DNA of 52,681 bases from IMG/VR virus record IMGVR_UViG_3300030060_001275, positions 1-52,681 of that record. One strand, 5' to 3'. The notes beneath the pieces were generated by a model, which was not told the origin of the DNA, ran no database searches, and was given only the letters and a program-made list of their open reading frames with translations. The DNA comes from a virus. Made by a program: the position numbers and the translations under genes. This document shows positions 17,357-23,845 of this stretch, one piece after another. Within the stretch, counting starts at the first letter, position 1. Each line of letters opens with the position of its first letter.

Positions 17357-17937
17357 TATTTCTTTAACTCCGTGGTATATTTTTTACCATTCCAAGTAAA
17401 AGTTTTATTTCCTTTGTTACGAAAATGTCTAAATGCTTCTTTAAAAGAAACACCTCCTCTAGATACTCCTACATTGTAATTTTTCTTTTCTTGTTTTTTT
17501 GTTGAATCTTTTGAGGAACGTGGGACTGCTTTGCCCGGAGAACCTCTTAAACGACCAGATGCAGGATTAGGTGGTGACCCAGTTCTAGCTTTCTTTTTTG
17601 CTTTTTGTATCTGCTTGCTTCTAATCGAACGCAACGCATTTTCTGTTGCATCCGTAAGTTCAACTGCTGTGTAAACAATACCCAATGGCCCTAAAAATCT
17701 TGCACCAACACGAGCCGCAGGAGATAATTTTTTAGCCATAGCTTTAATTTTAGCCATACTTCCCTCCCCTTTAACTTTCGGGGAATCACCTACACGATCT
17801 TTTGCGTATTCCTTAACGTCTTTTTGTAAACCCTTGAGATCTTTTGCTTTTAGTTTTGGAGTTTTTTGTGCGGTTGTGAGCTTAGGCTCCTTTTTGGTTT
17901 TTTTAGCAGATTTATTTCTTTCATTGGGGGATGCCAT
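17356..17937 (-). CDS. Basic protein with conserved C-terminal FTWNGKKYTTEL tag (193 aa)
   Basis: The Lys-rich, low-complexity N-terminal half is followed by a short hydrophobic stretch (ARFLGPLGIVYTAVELTDA). The C-terminus FKEAFRHFRNKGNKTFTW, then NGKKYTTELKK, matches a tail motif frequently found at the ends of phage virion proteins (F..AF...R..G...F.W.GK.Y.T.L). It is therefore probably packaged. Function unknown. Confidence 0.6.
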   Translation of the reverse strand: MASPNERNKSAKKTKKEPKLTTAQKTPKLKAKDLKGLQKDVKEYAKDRVGDSPKVKGEGSMAKIKAMAKKLSPAARVGARFLGPLGIVYTAVELTDATENALRSIRSKQIQKAKKKARTGSPPNPASGRLRGSPGKAVPRSSKDSTKKQEKKNYNVGVSRGGVSFKEAFRHFRNKGNKTFTWNGKKYTTELKK

Positions 17938-17943
17938 TTTAAA

Positions 17944-18201
17944 TTAACTCCTAAGATTTTTCTTACCCGCAGTCTTAGTACGAGCAAAAGAACGATTAAC
18001 AGATTTAGGCGCAACACCTAAGTGTTTATTATTAAGAGGATTACCAGTTAGATGTGTTACATCCTTATTGTCCCCCTTACGTACAAGACCAGCCTTAGCC
18101 ATCTTAGTACGTGCGGCATTACGAGATGCCCTAGCTACCTTCTGCTTAGGTTTGCTGTGGTAGTTCTTATATTCTTTTTTGTAGTTACGAGTAACAGCCA
18201 T
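17944..18201 (-). CDS. HNH-like small basic protein (85 aa)
   Basis: NYHSKPKQKVARASRNAART, then DNKDVTHLTGNPLNNKHLG and APKSVNRSF, resembles the small phage proteins with a DxxHxxGNPxNN signature related to HNH nucleases. Here the usual Asp-His pair reads Thr-His (DVTHLTGNPLNN), so catalysis is doubtful. It is strongly basic and may bind DNA. Coupled by TAATG to the upstream 171-aa gene. Confidence 0.55.
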   Translation of the reverse strand: MAVTRNYKKEYKNYHSKPKQKVARASRNAARTKMAKAGLVRKGDNKDVTHLTGNPLNNKHLGVAPKSVNRSFARTKTAGKKNLRS

Positions 18202-18716
18202 TACTTACGTGACATCCTGTTAGGAGGTACTGACGCACCTGCTTTAGCTTTTATTGTACCACCTTTGTTAAGGTTTGTCTTGCTGACAACACGGCGATTT
18301 TCTTTAATAGTTTGACCGCCTTCAGGAGACTTACGACTAGCAGTGCTTGCAGGCTTAGTATCAGCACGGCTTTCGGTGACTTTATTAATAGAATCAACCA
18401 AAGCGTCAATCCCCAATGCTCCAACAGCACCTGCTCCCAATCCTTGGACTCTTCCTTTAGTAATCCCAGCCTCTGCTGCTTTTTTAGCAATCCGTTTAGC
18501 CAATGTTTGAGATGTTGTGCCCTTTTTAACAAGTTGACTAATCGGCATTCCAGTCTTATCACTAATTACAATACCTCGTTTTGCGGCATCTAGTGCGGCA
18601 TTGACTTCTTTTTCGGATGCTTTTGGTTGTACCTTCTGCAATCCTTTTTTTGCGGCGGCTCGACTGCCTGCTTTGAGCAATCGGACTGCGCTCATAATTA
18701 AATTAATTCCAGCCAT
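18201..18716 (-). CDS. Basic hypothetical protein with GG motif (171 aa)
   Basis: Ala/Lys-rich protein with a central hydrophobic segment (GRVQGLGAGAVGALGIDALVDSI), which could be membrane-active, and a C-terminal NKGGTIKAKAGASVPPNRM motif. It resembles small virion-associated proteins elsewhere in this arm. No family recognised. Confidence 0.55.
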   Translation of the reverse strand: MAGINLIMSAVRLLKAGSRAAAKKGLQKVQPKASEKEVNAALDAAKRGIVISDKTGMPISQLVKKGTTSQTLAKRIAKKAAEAGITKGRVQGLGAGAVGALGIDALVDSINKVTESRADTKPASTASRKSPEGGQTIKENRRVVSKTNLNKGGTIKAKAGASVPPNRMSRK

Positions 18717-18724
18717 AATCTATA

Positions 18725-19009
18725 TCACCATTTTGTACACGACCAGTATCTGGCTGTGAATTTATCTTTAGCTGTATCACACTTATGCCGAGCACGAAAT
18801 GACTTACGTCTTTCTGGGTTATCCTTCTTGATCTCCATATTTGGATCACCAAAACGGACTATTTTAACCTGATCACCTTTCTTGGCAAGCACAGCAAACT
18901 TTTTATTTGAGCCGGGAGTACGCTTAGGCTTATTGTAGCCACTGAAAGTTTCACCACGATAAGTAATTCTTCCACTTTCAGTGCGTTTTACATCTTTAGT
19001 TGTCGCCAT
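18725..19009 (-). CDS. Conserved small phage protein with RFGDPNM signature (94 aa)
   Basis: RGETFSGYNKPKRTPGSNKK, FAVLAKKGDQVKIVRFGDPN and RRKSFRARHKCDTAKDKFTA, ending RYWSCTKW, form a pattern widely seen in marine podoviruses and pelagiphages. Two Cys lie near the C-terminus, but no complete zinc site is obvious. Overlaps the 72-aa gene by 14 nt. Function unknown. Confidence 0.65.
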   Translation of the reverse strand: MATTKDVKRTESGRITYRGETFSGYNKPKRTPGSNKKFAVLAKKGDQVKIVRFGDPNMEIKKDNPERRKSFRARHKCDTAKDKFTARYWSCTKW

Positions 19010-19214
19010 CAGTCCAACCAGCTTCTTTCATGTATTCCTCTACCTGAGACAAAGAAAGCTCGGACTTAAAACGAGCTTCTAACGCTTCACGCACAAAGAA
19101 TACATCTGAGTGCGGTATGTGAATGCTACTTAAAGGAGTGTTATTACGAATACAATCGTAAACACTCTCTATTAGTCCCTCTCTTGTGTTAATTTTTACT
19201 TTATTATTATACAT
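18996..19214 (-). CDS. First gene of the leftward operon (72 aa, hypothetical)
   Basis: MYNNKVKINTREGLIESVYD, then SDVFFVREALEARFKSELSL and SQVEEYMKEAGW. A small helical protein without recognised motif. The -10 hexamer of the proximal promoter ends 2 nt before the ATG, so from that promoter the start codon would not be in the mRNA; translation would need the distal promoter at 19462-19489. No SD precedes the ATG. Confidence 0.55.
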   Translation of the reverse strand: MYNNKVKINTREGLIESVYDCIRNNTPLSSIHIPHSDVFFVREALEARFKSELSLSQVEEYMKEAGWTDGDN

Positions 19215-19215
19215 A

Positions 19216-19243
19216 GTTATATCTACGTAGTTACAAATGTCAA
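19216..19243 (-). promoter_or_regulatory. Leftward promoter proximal to the late operon
   Basis: Minus strand TTGACA (19238-19243), 16-bp spacer, TATAAC (19216-19221) followed by TATG. Same architecture as the capsid promoter. It overlaps the start region of the 72-aa gene. Confidence 0.65.
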
Positions 19244-19353
19244 GTATTTCTAATAAAATGAAAACATTTTAGTGAAGTGCATACAGATTGGAGCACTGGG
19301 GGAGTGTTTATTGGAGTTTAGCACAGATATTACTGTTATGCAAAACTTATTTT

Positions 19354-19398
19354 AGTGTCTACATATAAGTGTACATTTAAATGCTACACTTTAAGTGT
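19354..19398. promoter_or_regulatory. Cluster of AAGTGT half-sites between the two leftward promoters
   Basis: AGTGTC at 19354, AAGTGT at 19367-19372 and the palindrome ACACTT-T-AAGTGT at 19386-19398. Spacing and repetition suggest a regulator-binding region; no protein can be assigned. Confidence 0.4.
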
Positions 19399-19461
19399 CT
19401 TTAACAAGAAAATTTCTTTTAGTTTTTGTGTTTTCTTCTTTTCTAATGTTTCACATTAGTA

Positions 19462-19489
19462 GTTATATCCAGAAAATAAATCTTGTCAA
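19462..19489 (-). promoter_or_regulatory. Leftward promoter distal to the late operon
   Basis: Minus strand TTGACA (19484-19489), 16-bp spacer, TATAAC (19462-19467) followed by TACT. Directly downstream is the inverted repeat CTAATG-N5-CATTAG (19443-19459), placed where an operator overlapping the transcription start would be. Confidence 0.7.
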
Positions 19490-19536
19490 GTAGTATTTTA
19501 AGTATTTCAGTTATAAATGCACCCGATTTTAAATAT

Positions 19537-19573
19537 GTTACTTATGGTAACACTATATGTTACTCATAGTAAC
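19537..19573. promoter_or_regulatory. Pair of GTTAC-N5-GTAAC operators
   Basis: Two 15-bp palindromes, GTTAC-TTATG-GTAAC (19537-19551) and GTTAC-TCATA-GTAAC (19559-19573). Their centres are 22 bp apart, about two helical turns, so both face the same side of DNA. They lie in the divergent control region. Likely a dimeric repressor or activator site. Confidence 0.6.
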
Positions 19574-19975
19574 TGTATGTTTCTTATAACCTGTAGGGCA
19601 TTTATAAATGAAAGGGCATTTAGAGTGGTTTACAAGCCATTTTTACGAATTTTGGCAGTGTGTGTACATATATACGCAGTACGGGGGGGTGGCCCACGCC
19701 TGCCCCACGAAAAAAAAATGATCGTATGCGCTGGCCTGAGAAAAAATAAAAGATAAGTTATTGATTTATAAAGAAAAAATAATATATGCAAGTGTTATAT
19801 AGTCACTTGATACTATTTATAGCTTGCACGATTGGCGGAAAATAAAAATTGATCGCGCTGTTTTTGGTTGTGGATATTTTACTACATCTATTCAATTACT
19901 ATGCACACTATACCCTAAACAAGTTGGCACGGTTATTGCTACGCGCGCGTTCCTTATTACGCGAAAAAAAAAGCA

Positions 19976-19997
19976 TGCGTAAAAATTTTTTACACAT
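19976..19997 (+). promoter_or_regulatory. 22-bp palindromic element, copy 1
   Basis: TGCGT-A5-T6-ACACAT. An extra half-site TTACGC lies just upstream (19957-19962). It is ~100 nt before the 275-aa gene. One of eight copies in 20.0-26.5 kb. Confidence 0.75.
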
Positions 19998-20098
19998 AAC
20001 ACTAATTAAAGATAGAGGGTTGACGGTCGAACAAATGATATGTTAAGCTTCTATACATGGTGCTATTTCGTACTTTTACTAAATGAAGGTGAATAATT

Positions 20099-20926
20099 AT
20101 GAATACTCAAATATCAAACATTGCTCTCGACTACACTATTAATCCTGAAAAATTTGCGGACCGTTTTCTTGGTTCTCGAAGAACTACCGATGATTTCGGG
20201 CAAGTTGTTGGCAATGTTTCAGAAACAGAAACAATATCTGAGTTTGATACTGCTGATATTAAAGATGGGCAAAAAAATATTCCGCCTGCTCGCAAACCCA
20301 AAGGTAAATCTAAGCGCGCTGGAATGGGTAAAAAAGTTAATCTTGAACAGTTATTAGCCGCGCCAGTATCGCGCACGAGTGAGCAGACCGTTGAGGAATT
20401 AGCAGAAGAAATAAAGACAATACACGCGCAAATGCTCAAAGGCCAATACGAACAGATAAAGGCTTTCTCTGAAATGGGGATGCGATTCAACAAAATTCGT
20501 AAAGCTGTAATGATTGAAAAGGACTTTGATGACCCTAAAAAGGCGGATTCCGAATTCGGAAAAAAATTGACTCTTTTAGGAATTGGCGTTAATTTTATCG
20601 ACCGGACAACTCGGCGCTCTTATGTCGCGCTAGCCGGTAAACTTACTCAGGCGAAATCCTTTGTAACCAAAGCCGTCAATGCATACGCGAAAGATCCCAA
20701 AGGCGCGGATAAAATCACCAAAAAAATAGCAACTAATTATGCTAGGCTGACATTGACTGCGCCAGTTGTAGTCAAAGAAATGGGTCTCTTAGGTTCGACC
20801 GAAGCCAAACCTAAGGCTGATACGCTCGCGAAAATTGTCGAGAATGTGCAGAATCGCGTTGAAAAGCTCGAAGATGTTTCAATTGCTCAAGTAATCGAAG
20901 CACTACAAAAAATTAACCAAGTCTAA
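20099..20926 (+). CDS. First rightward early gene, DUF3102-like? (275 aa)
   Basis: Charged, mostly helical protein. A basic linker (ARKPKGKSKRAGMGKKVN, residues ~63-80) is followed by a helical domain (EEIKTIHAQMLKGQYEQIKA, FGKKLTLLGIGVNFIDRTTRR-type). This vaguely recalls DUF3102/ParB-like DNA-associated proteins. The C-terminus is a coiled coil. The gene uses noticeably more CG-containing codons (many GCG, CGC) than its AT-rich neighbours, suggesting separate origin. It is closed by its own terminator. As the first early gene it is a candidate regulator, possibly of the 22-bp element. This is inference only. Confidence 0.6.
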   Translation: MNTQISNIALDYTINPEKFADRFLGSRRTTDDFGQVVGNVSETETISEFDTADIKDGQKNIPPARKPKGKSKRAGMGKKVNLEQLLAAPVSRTSEQTVEELAEEIKTIHAQMLKGQYEQIKAFSEMGMRFNKIRKAVMIEKDFDDPKKADSEFGKKLTLLGIGVNFIDRTTRRSYVALAGKLTQAKSFVTKAVNAYAKDPKGADKITKKIATNYARLTLTAPVVVKEMGLLGSTEAKPKADTLAKIVENVQNRVEKLEDVSIAQVIEALQKINQV

Positions 20927-20944
20927 TATTTAGCACTGAATTAA

Positions 20945-20972
20945 AACCTTATCTTATGGTAGGGTTTTTTTT
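20945..20972 (+). terminator. Intrinsic terminator after the 275-aa gene
   Basis: AACCTTA (20945-20951), 8-nt loop, TAGGGTT (20960-20966), then a run of T to 20972. Isolates the first early gene from the following cassette. Confidence 0.75.
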
Positions 20973-21012
20973 CGTCTGGATTTTTTTATTTATATTTTTT
21001 TTATGATAGTAC

Positions 21013-21036
21013 GTGCCTGAGTGCCTGAGTGCCTGA
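21013..21036 (+). repeat. Three tandem copies of GTGCCTGA
   Basis: The 8-mer GTGCCTGA occurs three times head to tail directly upstream of the second palindrome copy. It could be replication slippage or an iteron-like site. Confidence 0.6.
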
Positions 21037-21050
21037 GCACAAAATTGTAA

Positions 21051-21072
21051 TGCGTAAAAATTTTTTACACAT
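21051..21072 (+). promoter_or_regulatory. 22-bp palindromic element, copy 2
   Basis: Identical to copy 1. Its end touches AGGAG, the SD of the 80-aa membrane protein. Confidence 0.75.
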
Positions 21073-21084
21073 AGGAGTATAAAA

Positions 21085-21327
21085 ATGTGGAATTTTAATT
21101 TAGTAAATCTTCTCTTAAAAGTATTATTTGGTTTTTTTGTAATACTAGGAGCTTTTGTTTTTTGTGTTGGTTTAATACTTCTTGTCGAAAATGTATATGT
21201 TTCTGGCTGGGATTTATTATTTCAATGCGCTGTACCTTTTATAGGTGCGGTTTTTGGTGTTAGTTGTGGCTGGGTATTCTTGCAAATTAGAGTATGGGAA
21301 TATATTTTAGTGTCACTTGACAAGTAA
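21085..21327 (+). CDS. Small membrane protein (80 aa)
   Basis: Two hydrophobic segments: VLFGFFVILGAFVFCVGLIL (residues ~13-32) and a second around CAVPFIGAVFGVSCGWVFL. No enzymatic motif. SD AGGAG lies 7 nt before the ATG, directly after palindrome copy 2. Probably an inner-membrane protein made early in infection; superinfection control is one possibility but untested. Confidence 0.6.
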   Translation: MWNFNLVNLLLKVLFGFFVILGAFVFCVGLILLVENVYVSGWDLLFQCAVPFIGAVFGVSCGWVFLQIRVWEYILVSLDK

Positions 21328-21384
21328 TCAATAGTATGAGACAATAGTTGCATGGTTGGGAAGTGTCTTTTTATTTTCTAGCCA

Positions 21385-21406
21385 TGCGTAAAAATTTTTT
21401 ACACAT
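21385..21406 (+). promoter_or_regulatory. 22-bp palindromic element, copy 3
   Basis: Identical to copies 1 and 2. GGAG follows at once and serves the 123-aa gene. Confidence 0.75.
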
Positions 21407-21419
21407 TGGAGAAATGAAC

Positions 21420-21791
21420 ATGACTGATTTTTATGTAACAACACAATGCTTAGAGAACTATGGCTCACATTGTCATTCGGGCAAGTTTTCTGATGATTCG
21501 CATTGTTGGAAGTTTAAAACTGGCACTGACTACATCGTGTCCGGTCTGTATAAGCACCAAGATGCTATGGCATTCGTTGCATCTATCTGTATGTACAACG
21601 GTATCGGTTGGAAAGAATTTCCTTCTGAGTGCATCACGGTGTGTGAGTGGAACGCTAAATGGGACATGGATAACCCCAATGATGTGGAGTACCGTGACTT
21701 CAAGTTGAAATATGTGGAACGTGTTGACCCTCGCACTTTTGATAGGGCATTGCATGAACGCAAAATGAACGTGACTCTGGGTGAGTTTTAG
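21420..21791 (+). CDS. Cys/His-rich hypothetical protein (123 aa)
   Basis: The start is placed at the ATG at 21420 because GGAG (21408-21411) is then 8 nt upstream; upstream codons derive from the palindrome. YVTTQCLENYGSHCHSGKFS, DDSHCWKF and a later CITVCEW give clustered Cys and His that could bind a metal. It resembles small phage proteins of unknown role with a TTQxxENYG opening. Confidence 0.6.
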   Translation: MTDFYVTTQCLENYGSHCHSGKFSDDSHCWKFKTGTDYIVSGLYKHQDAMAFVASICMYNGIGWKEFPSECITVCEWNAKWDMDNPNDVEYRDFKLKYVERVDPRTFDRALHERKMNVTLGEF

Positions 21792-21798
21792 TGTCAAA

Positions 21799-21820
21799 AG
21801 CGTAAAAATTTTTTACACAT
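21799..21820 (+). promoter_or_regulatory. 22-bp palindromic element, copy 4
   Basis: AGCGT-A5-T6-ACACAT, one change in the first base. Lies 7 nt before GGAG of the next gene. Confidence 0.7.
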
Positions 21821-21838
21821 CAAATGGAGATGTTAAGT

Positions 21839-22579
21839 ATGAAATTACCAAAAAAAGTTACTGGCGTGGTGTTCTATGAAGGCGCGTCTATGCTCAATGG
21901 TGAGCGTATTGTAGGCATAATGTTGTTCTCATCTAGCAATGAAAAGACGGGTAACATGGCACAGATTATGTATCTAGTCGTGGATGAGTCACCTGTGGAT
22001 GCGATCAAGTCGGGTGCTGATGAAGCTATATGTGGTAAGTGTGTGCATCGTGGTACATCGTGCTATGTGACAGTGTTTCAGTCTCCGCTGTCTGTGTGGA
22101 AGTCGTATCACAAAGGTAATTATCCTGTGGTATCCGTAGCTGAGTGTTGCGAGTTGATCCAGCAACGTGGTCTAGAAGTTAGGTTTGGCACGTATGGAGA
22201 TCCTGCCGCTATACCTACAGATATCACACTGGCTCAGGCTAGAGTGGCTGTGAAGATTACTGGTTACACGCATCAGTGGATGCACAAGAAATTTGATCCG
22301 GCTTTACTTGATGTGTGCATGGCTTCTGTGGATAACAAGAAACAGATAAAGCACTTACAGCGTAAAGCTAAACGTGCTGATGCTAGGTATTATCGTGTCA
22401 CCACTGATATATCAGATATTGATGTGGGGGAGATTGCCTGTCCACATTATGACACTGGCATACAATGCAAGGCGTGTGGCTTGTGTGATGGCGCACGTAG
22501 GAATTCAGCATCTATTGTGGTGCAGGTACACGGTTCATCTGCCAAGATCAACAGCTTTAATTTAATTGCGGTAGCGTAA
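21839..22579 (+). CDS. Cys-rich conserved phage protein, DUF7227-like (246 aa)
   Basis: Start chosen at the ATG at 21839 (MKLPKKVTGVVFYEGASMLN), 8 nt after GGAG. It has the pattern of a family common in phages and plasmids: TGVVFYEG, SSNEKTGNMAQIM, SGADEAICGKCVHRG, CYVTVFQSPLSVW, then YHKGNYPVV. A second Cys group, CPHYDTGIQCKACGLCDGAR, is near the C-terminus. The Cys clusters suggest metal binding. No biochemical role is known to me. Confidence 0.65.
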   Translation: MKLPKKVTGVVFYEGASMLNGERIVGIMLFSSSNEKTGNMAQIMYLVVDESPVDAIKSGADEAICGKCVHRGTSCYVTVFQSPLSVWKSYHKGNYPVVSVAECCELIQQRGLEVRFGTYGDPAAIPTDITLAQARVAVKITGYTHQWMHKKFDPALLDVCMASVDNKKQIKHLQRKAKRADARYYRVTTDISDIDVGEIACPHYDTGIQCKACGLCDGARRNSASIVVQVHGSSAKINSFNLIAVA

Positions 22580-22584
22580 CAGGA

Positions 22585-22606
22585 TGCGTAAAAACTTTTT
22601 ACACAT
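22585..22606 (+). promoter_or_regulatory. 22-bp palindromic element, copy 5
   Basis: TGCGT-A5-C-T5-ACACAT. The changed base is the central one, leaving both arms intact. Precedes the SD of the 64-aa gene. Confidence 0.75.
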
Positions 22607-22629
22607 TAATAAATATGAGGAGAGTAAAA

Positions 22630-22824
22630 ATGAGTAAGATTTATACTTTAAGAGATACATTTGATGGTAGTCTTGTGAAATGGACATTGCCTGAGATACT
22701 TGAATATATAAACAGCGGCAGGTCTGACGAATGGGAGGACTATGATGAAGGGGATTGGGAAGAAGGACTAGAGGTTTGGACCGAGTATGAGTTAGTGTCA
22801 CTTGACAATAAGTCAATAGTGTGA
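22630..22824 (+). CDS. Acidic small protein (64 aa)
   Basis: MSKIYTLRDTFDGSLVKWTL, then DEWEDYDEGDWEEGLEVWTE: a very acidic, Trp-containing protein. GAGGAG is 6-11 nt before the chosen ATG at 22630. The 3' end carries a 17-nt sequence shared with the end of the 80-aa gene. An anti-host DNA-mimic role is conceivable from the charge alone, but unsupported. Confidence 0.55.
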   Translation: MSKIYTLRDTFDGSLVKWTLPEILEYINSGRSDEWEDYDEGDWEEGLEVWTEYELVSLDNKSIV

Positions 22825-22830
22825 AATACT
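22802..22830 (+). promoter_or_regulatory. Weak promoter-like pair before the 22.87-kb terminator
   Basis: TTGACA (22802-22807), 17-bp spacer, AATACT (22825-22830). It is followed 36 nt later by a terminator, so any transcript from it would be short. Confidence 0.3.
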
Positions 22831-22866
22831 ATGCACACTGATAGGAGGTAACAAGTTCCCTCGTTG

Positions 22867-22889
22867 CCCCACTTCGGTGGGGTTTTTTT
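22867..22889 (+). terminator. Intrinsic terminator with UUCG loop
   Basis: CCCCAC-TTCG-GTGGGG followed by seven T. Nearly the same hairpin as the one before nrdB. Confidence 0.9.
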
Positions 22890-22913
22890 ATAGTCAAGAG
22901 AAAGAGAGAAACC

Positions 22914-23156
22914 ATGAAAAACGAAACAATTTTTATTAATGCAATCGAAGGTGCGAAAGTCGCCGTTTTCAAAGGTGCCGGTAATATGATTGGTACTGCA
23001 AAGACTGCTGAGATGTTAAACTACATCCTTGATACTCACAAGATTTACGGTGAAGTGATGTTCTGTAGCACTATGGATTTTGCAGATGAAGTTGGTTTCG
23101 CAACCCATGACGGTGCGAAAAAGATTTGGGATGCCGCCATGGCAATGAGAGGTTAA
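22914..23156 (+). CDS. Hypothetical protein (80 aa)
   Basis: MKNETIFINAIEGAKVAVFK, then GNMIGTAKTAEMLNYILDTH: a small alpha/beta protein without membrane segment or catalytic motif. It is the first gene after the terminator at 22.87 kb, so readthrough or an unseen promoter must serve it. No family recognised. Confidence 0.6.
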   Translation: MKNETIFINAIEGAKVAVFKGAGNMIGTAKTAEMLNYILDTHKIYGEVMFCSTMDFADEVGFATHDGAKKIWDAAMAMRG

Positions 23157-23159
23157 TAA

Positions 23160-23181
23160 TGCGTAAAAATTATTTACACAG
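23160..23181 (+). promoter_or_regulatory. 22-bp palindromic element, copy 6
   Basis: TGCGT-A5-TTA-TTT-ACACA; the change is in the core. GGAG of the 39-aa gene follows within one base. Confidence 0.7.
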
Positions 23182-23190
23182 GAGAGTAAA

Positions 23191-23310
23191 ATGAAAATTA
23201 TTGATTGGATTATTATTTATACTGAAGGTGACGCAGTCGCACGGATGACACCAGTGTACGATATGCAAGATTGGCTTGCATTAACTTATGCGGAGAAAAT
23301 GTATGTATGA
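23191..23310 (+). CDS. Tiny hypothetical protein (39 aa)
   Basis: MKIIDWIIIYTEGDAVARMT, then PVYDMQDWLALTYAEKMYV. GGAG lies 8 nt before the ATG, right after palindrome copy 6. The stop overlaps the start of the next gene by 8 nt, so the two are probably co-translated. No family recognised. Confidence 0.5.
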   Translation: MKIIDWIIIYTEGDAVARMTPVYDMQDWLALTYAEKMYV

Positions 23311-23662
23311 AGTTTATCAGCTACCGTTTGAGGTGGCATCGCGTTTGATGGAGGAGAGATCTACAAGTCCGTTCATGTATCGTGGGTTGCAGTATTCTGA
23401 CTCACCCTACGAGTACACCAAGCAACTTGCACAGCAGTTGTTTGAGAAGAATGGGTATCGTGCAGTTGCTCGCTTCAATGTGAACTCACTGGACGGTGTC
23501 TTTGCTGCATCGGGTATGGGGGATGAGTCAGTGACTGAACGTCTAGCTAAGATGCACACAGTGAGCGTGGGTGACATCATCCGTGACATGGAGTCGGATG
23601 ATTACTTTATTGTGAATCCAATGGGGTTTGATTTCATGGGCAAGTTAAGGAGAGTAGTGTGA
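23303..23662 (+). CDS. Hypothetical phage protein (119 aa)
   Basis: Start set at the ATG at 23303, 7 nt after GGAG. MYEVYQLPFEVASRLMEERS, YRAVARFNVNSLDGVFAASG and SVGDIIRDMESDDYFIVNPM form a small alpha/beta protein that looks like phage early hypothetical proteins. No motif supports a function. Confidence 0.55.
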   Translation: MYEVYQLPFEVASRLMEERSTSPFMYRGLQYSDSPYEYTKQLAQQLFEKNGYRAVARFNVNSLDGVFAASGMGDESVTERLAKMHTVSVGDIIRDMESDDYFIVNPMGFDFMGKLRRVV

Positions 23663-23705
23663 GTGACCATTCGGCAAGTTATTTTCATTAGAGGAGGCAT
23701 AAAAG

Positions 23706-23804
23706 ATATTTTATATAGCATTTTTATTAGGAGTGCTTATACTGTGTCACTTAGTATTTGCAACATTAAATTTTATAATTAACTGGATGCGTAAAAATTT
23801 TTAA
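23706..23804 (+). pseudogene. Possible membrane peptide with ATA in place of a start codon (32 codons)
   Basis: AGGAGG at 23693-23698 is a strong SD, but no ATG follows at proper spacing; an ATA opens the frame 8 nt later. The frame encodes a hydrophobic helix (IFYIAFLLGVLILCHLVFAT) and ends inside palindrome copy 7. Either a decayed start codon or chance. Confidence 0.25.
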
Positions 23805-23809
23805 CGCAT
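23788..23809 (+). promoter_or_regulatory. 22-bp palindromic element, copy 7 (diverged)
   Basis: TGCGT-A5-T5-AACGCAT. Here the right arm is ACGCA, which makes the outer arms a perfect palindrome. It lies 36 nt before the tRNA gene rather than a protein gene. Confidence 0.65.
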
Positions 23810-23845
23810 GTTGGTCTAGGATTTTCTTAGATCATACCTTAATAC

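Larger units (their letters stand above)
19244..20098. other. Gene-free divergent control region (possible replication origin)
   Basis: About 850 nt without a credible gene separate the leftward late operon from the rightward early genes. It holds the distal leftward promoter, the operator pair, AAGTGT sites, a G/C block near 19682-19709 (run of 7 G, then TGGCCCACGCCTGCCCCACG), AT-rich tracts, a weak rightward -35/-10 pair near 19760-19790 (TTGATT, 16 nt, TATATG), and the first copy of the 22-bp palindrome. Two plus-strand frames in it (19517-19756, 19849-20046) lack SD sites and look spurious. Confidence 0.5.

Noticed and set aside
19517-19756. 79-aa plus-strand frame in the control region
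   Set aside because: No SD, mixed composition, covers operator palindromes; likely chance.
19849-20046. 65-aa plus-strand frame ending in MRKNFLHI
   Set aside because: The MRKNFLHI peptide is just the translated 22-bp element and also appears in other false extensions; no SD.
20018-20046. Rightward promoter before the 275-aa gene (TTGACG, 17 bp, TTAAGC)
   Set aside because: The -10 box does not match; kept only as part of the control region.
21317-21345. Promoter after the 80-aa gene
   Set aside because: TTGACA is present, but the best -10 at 16-17 bp (GACAAT) is weak.
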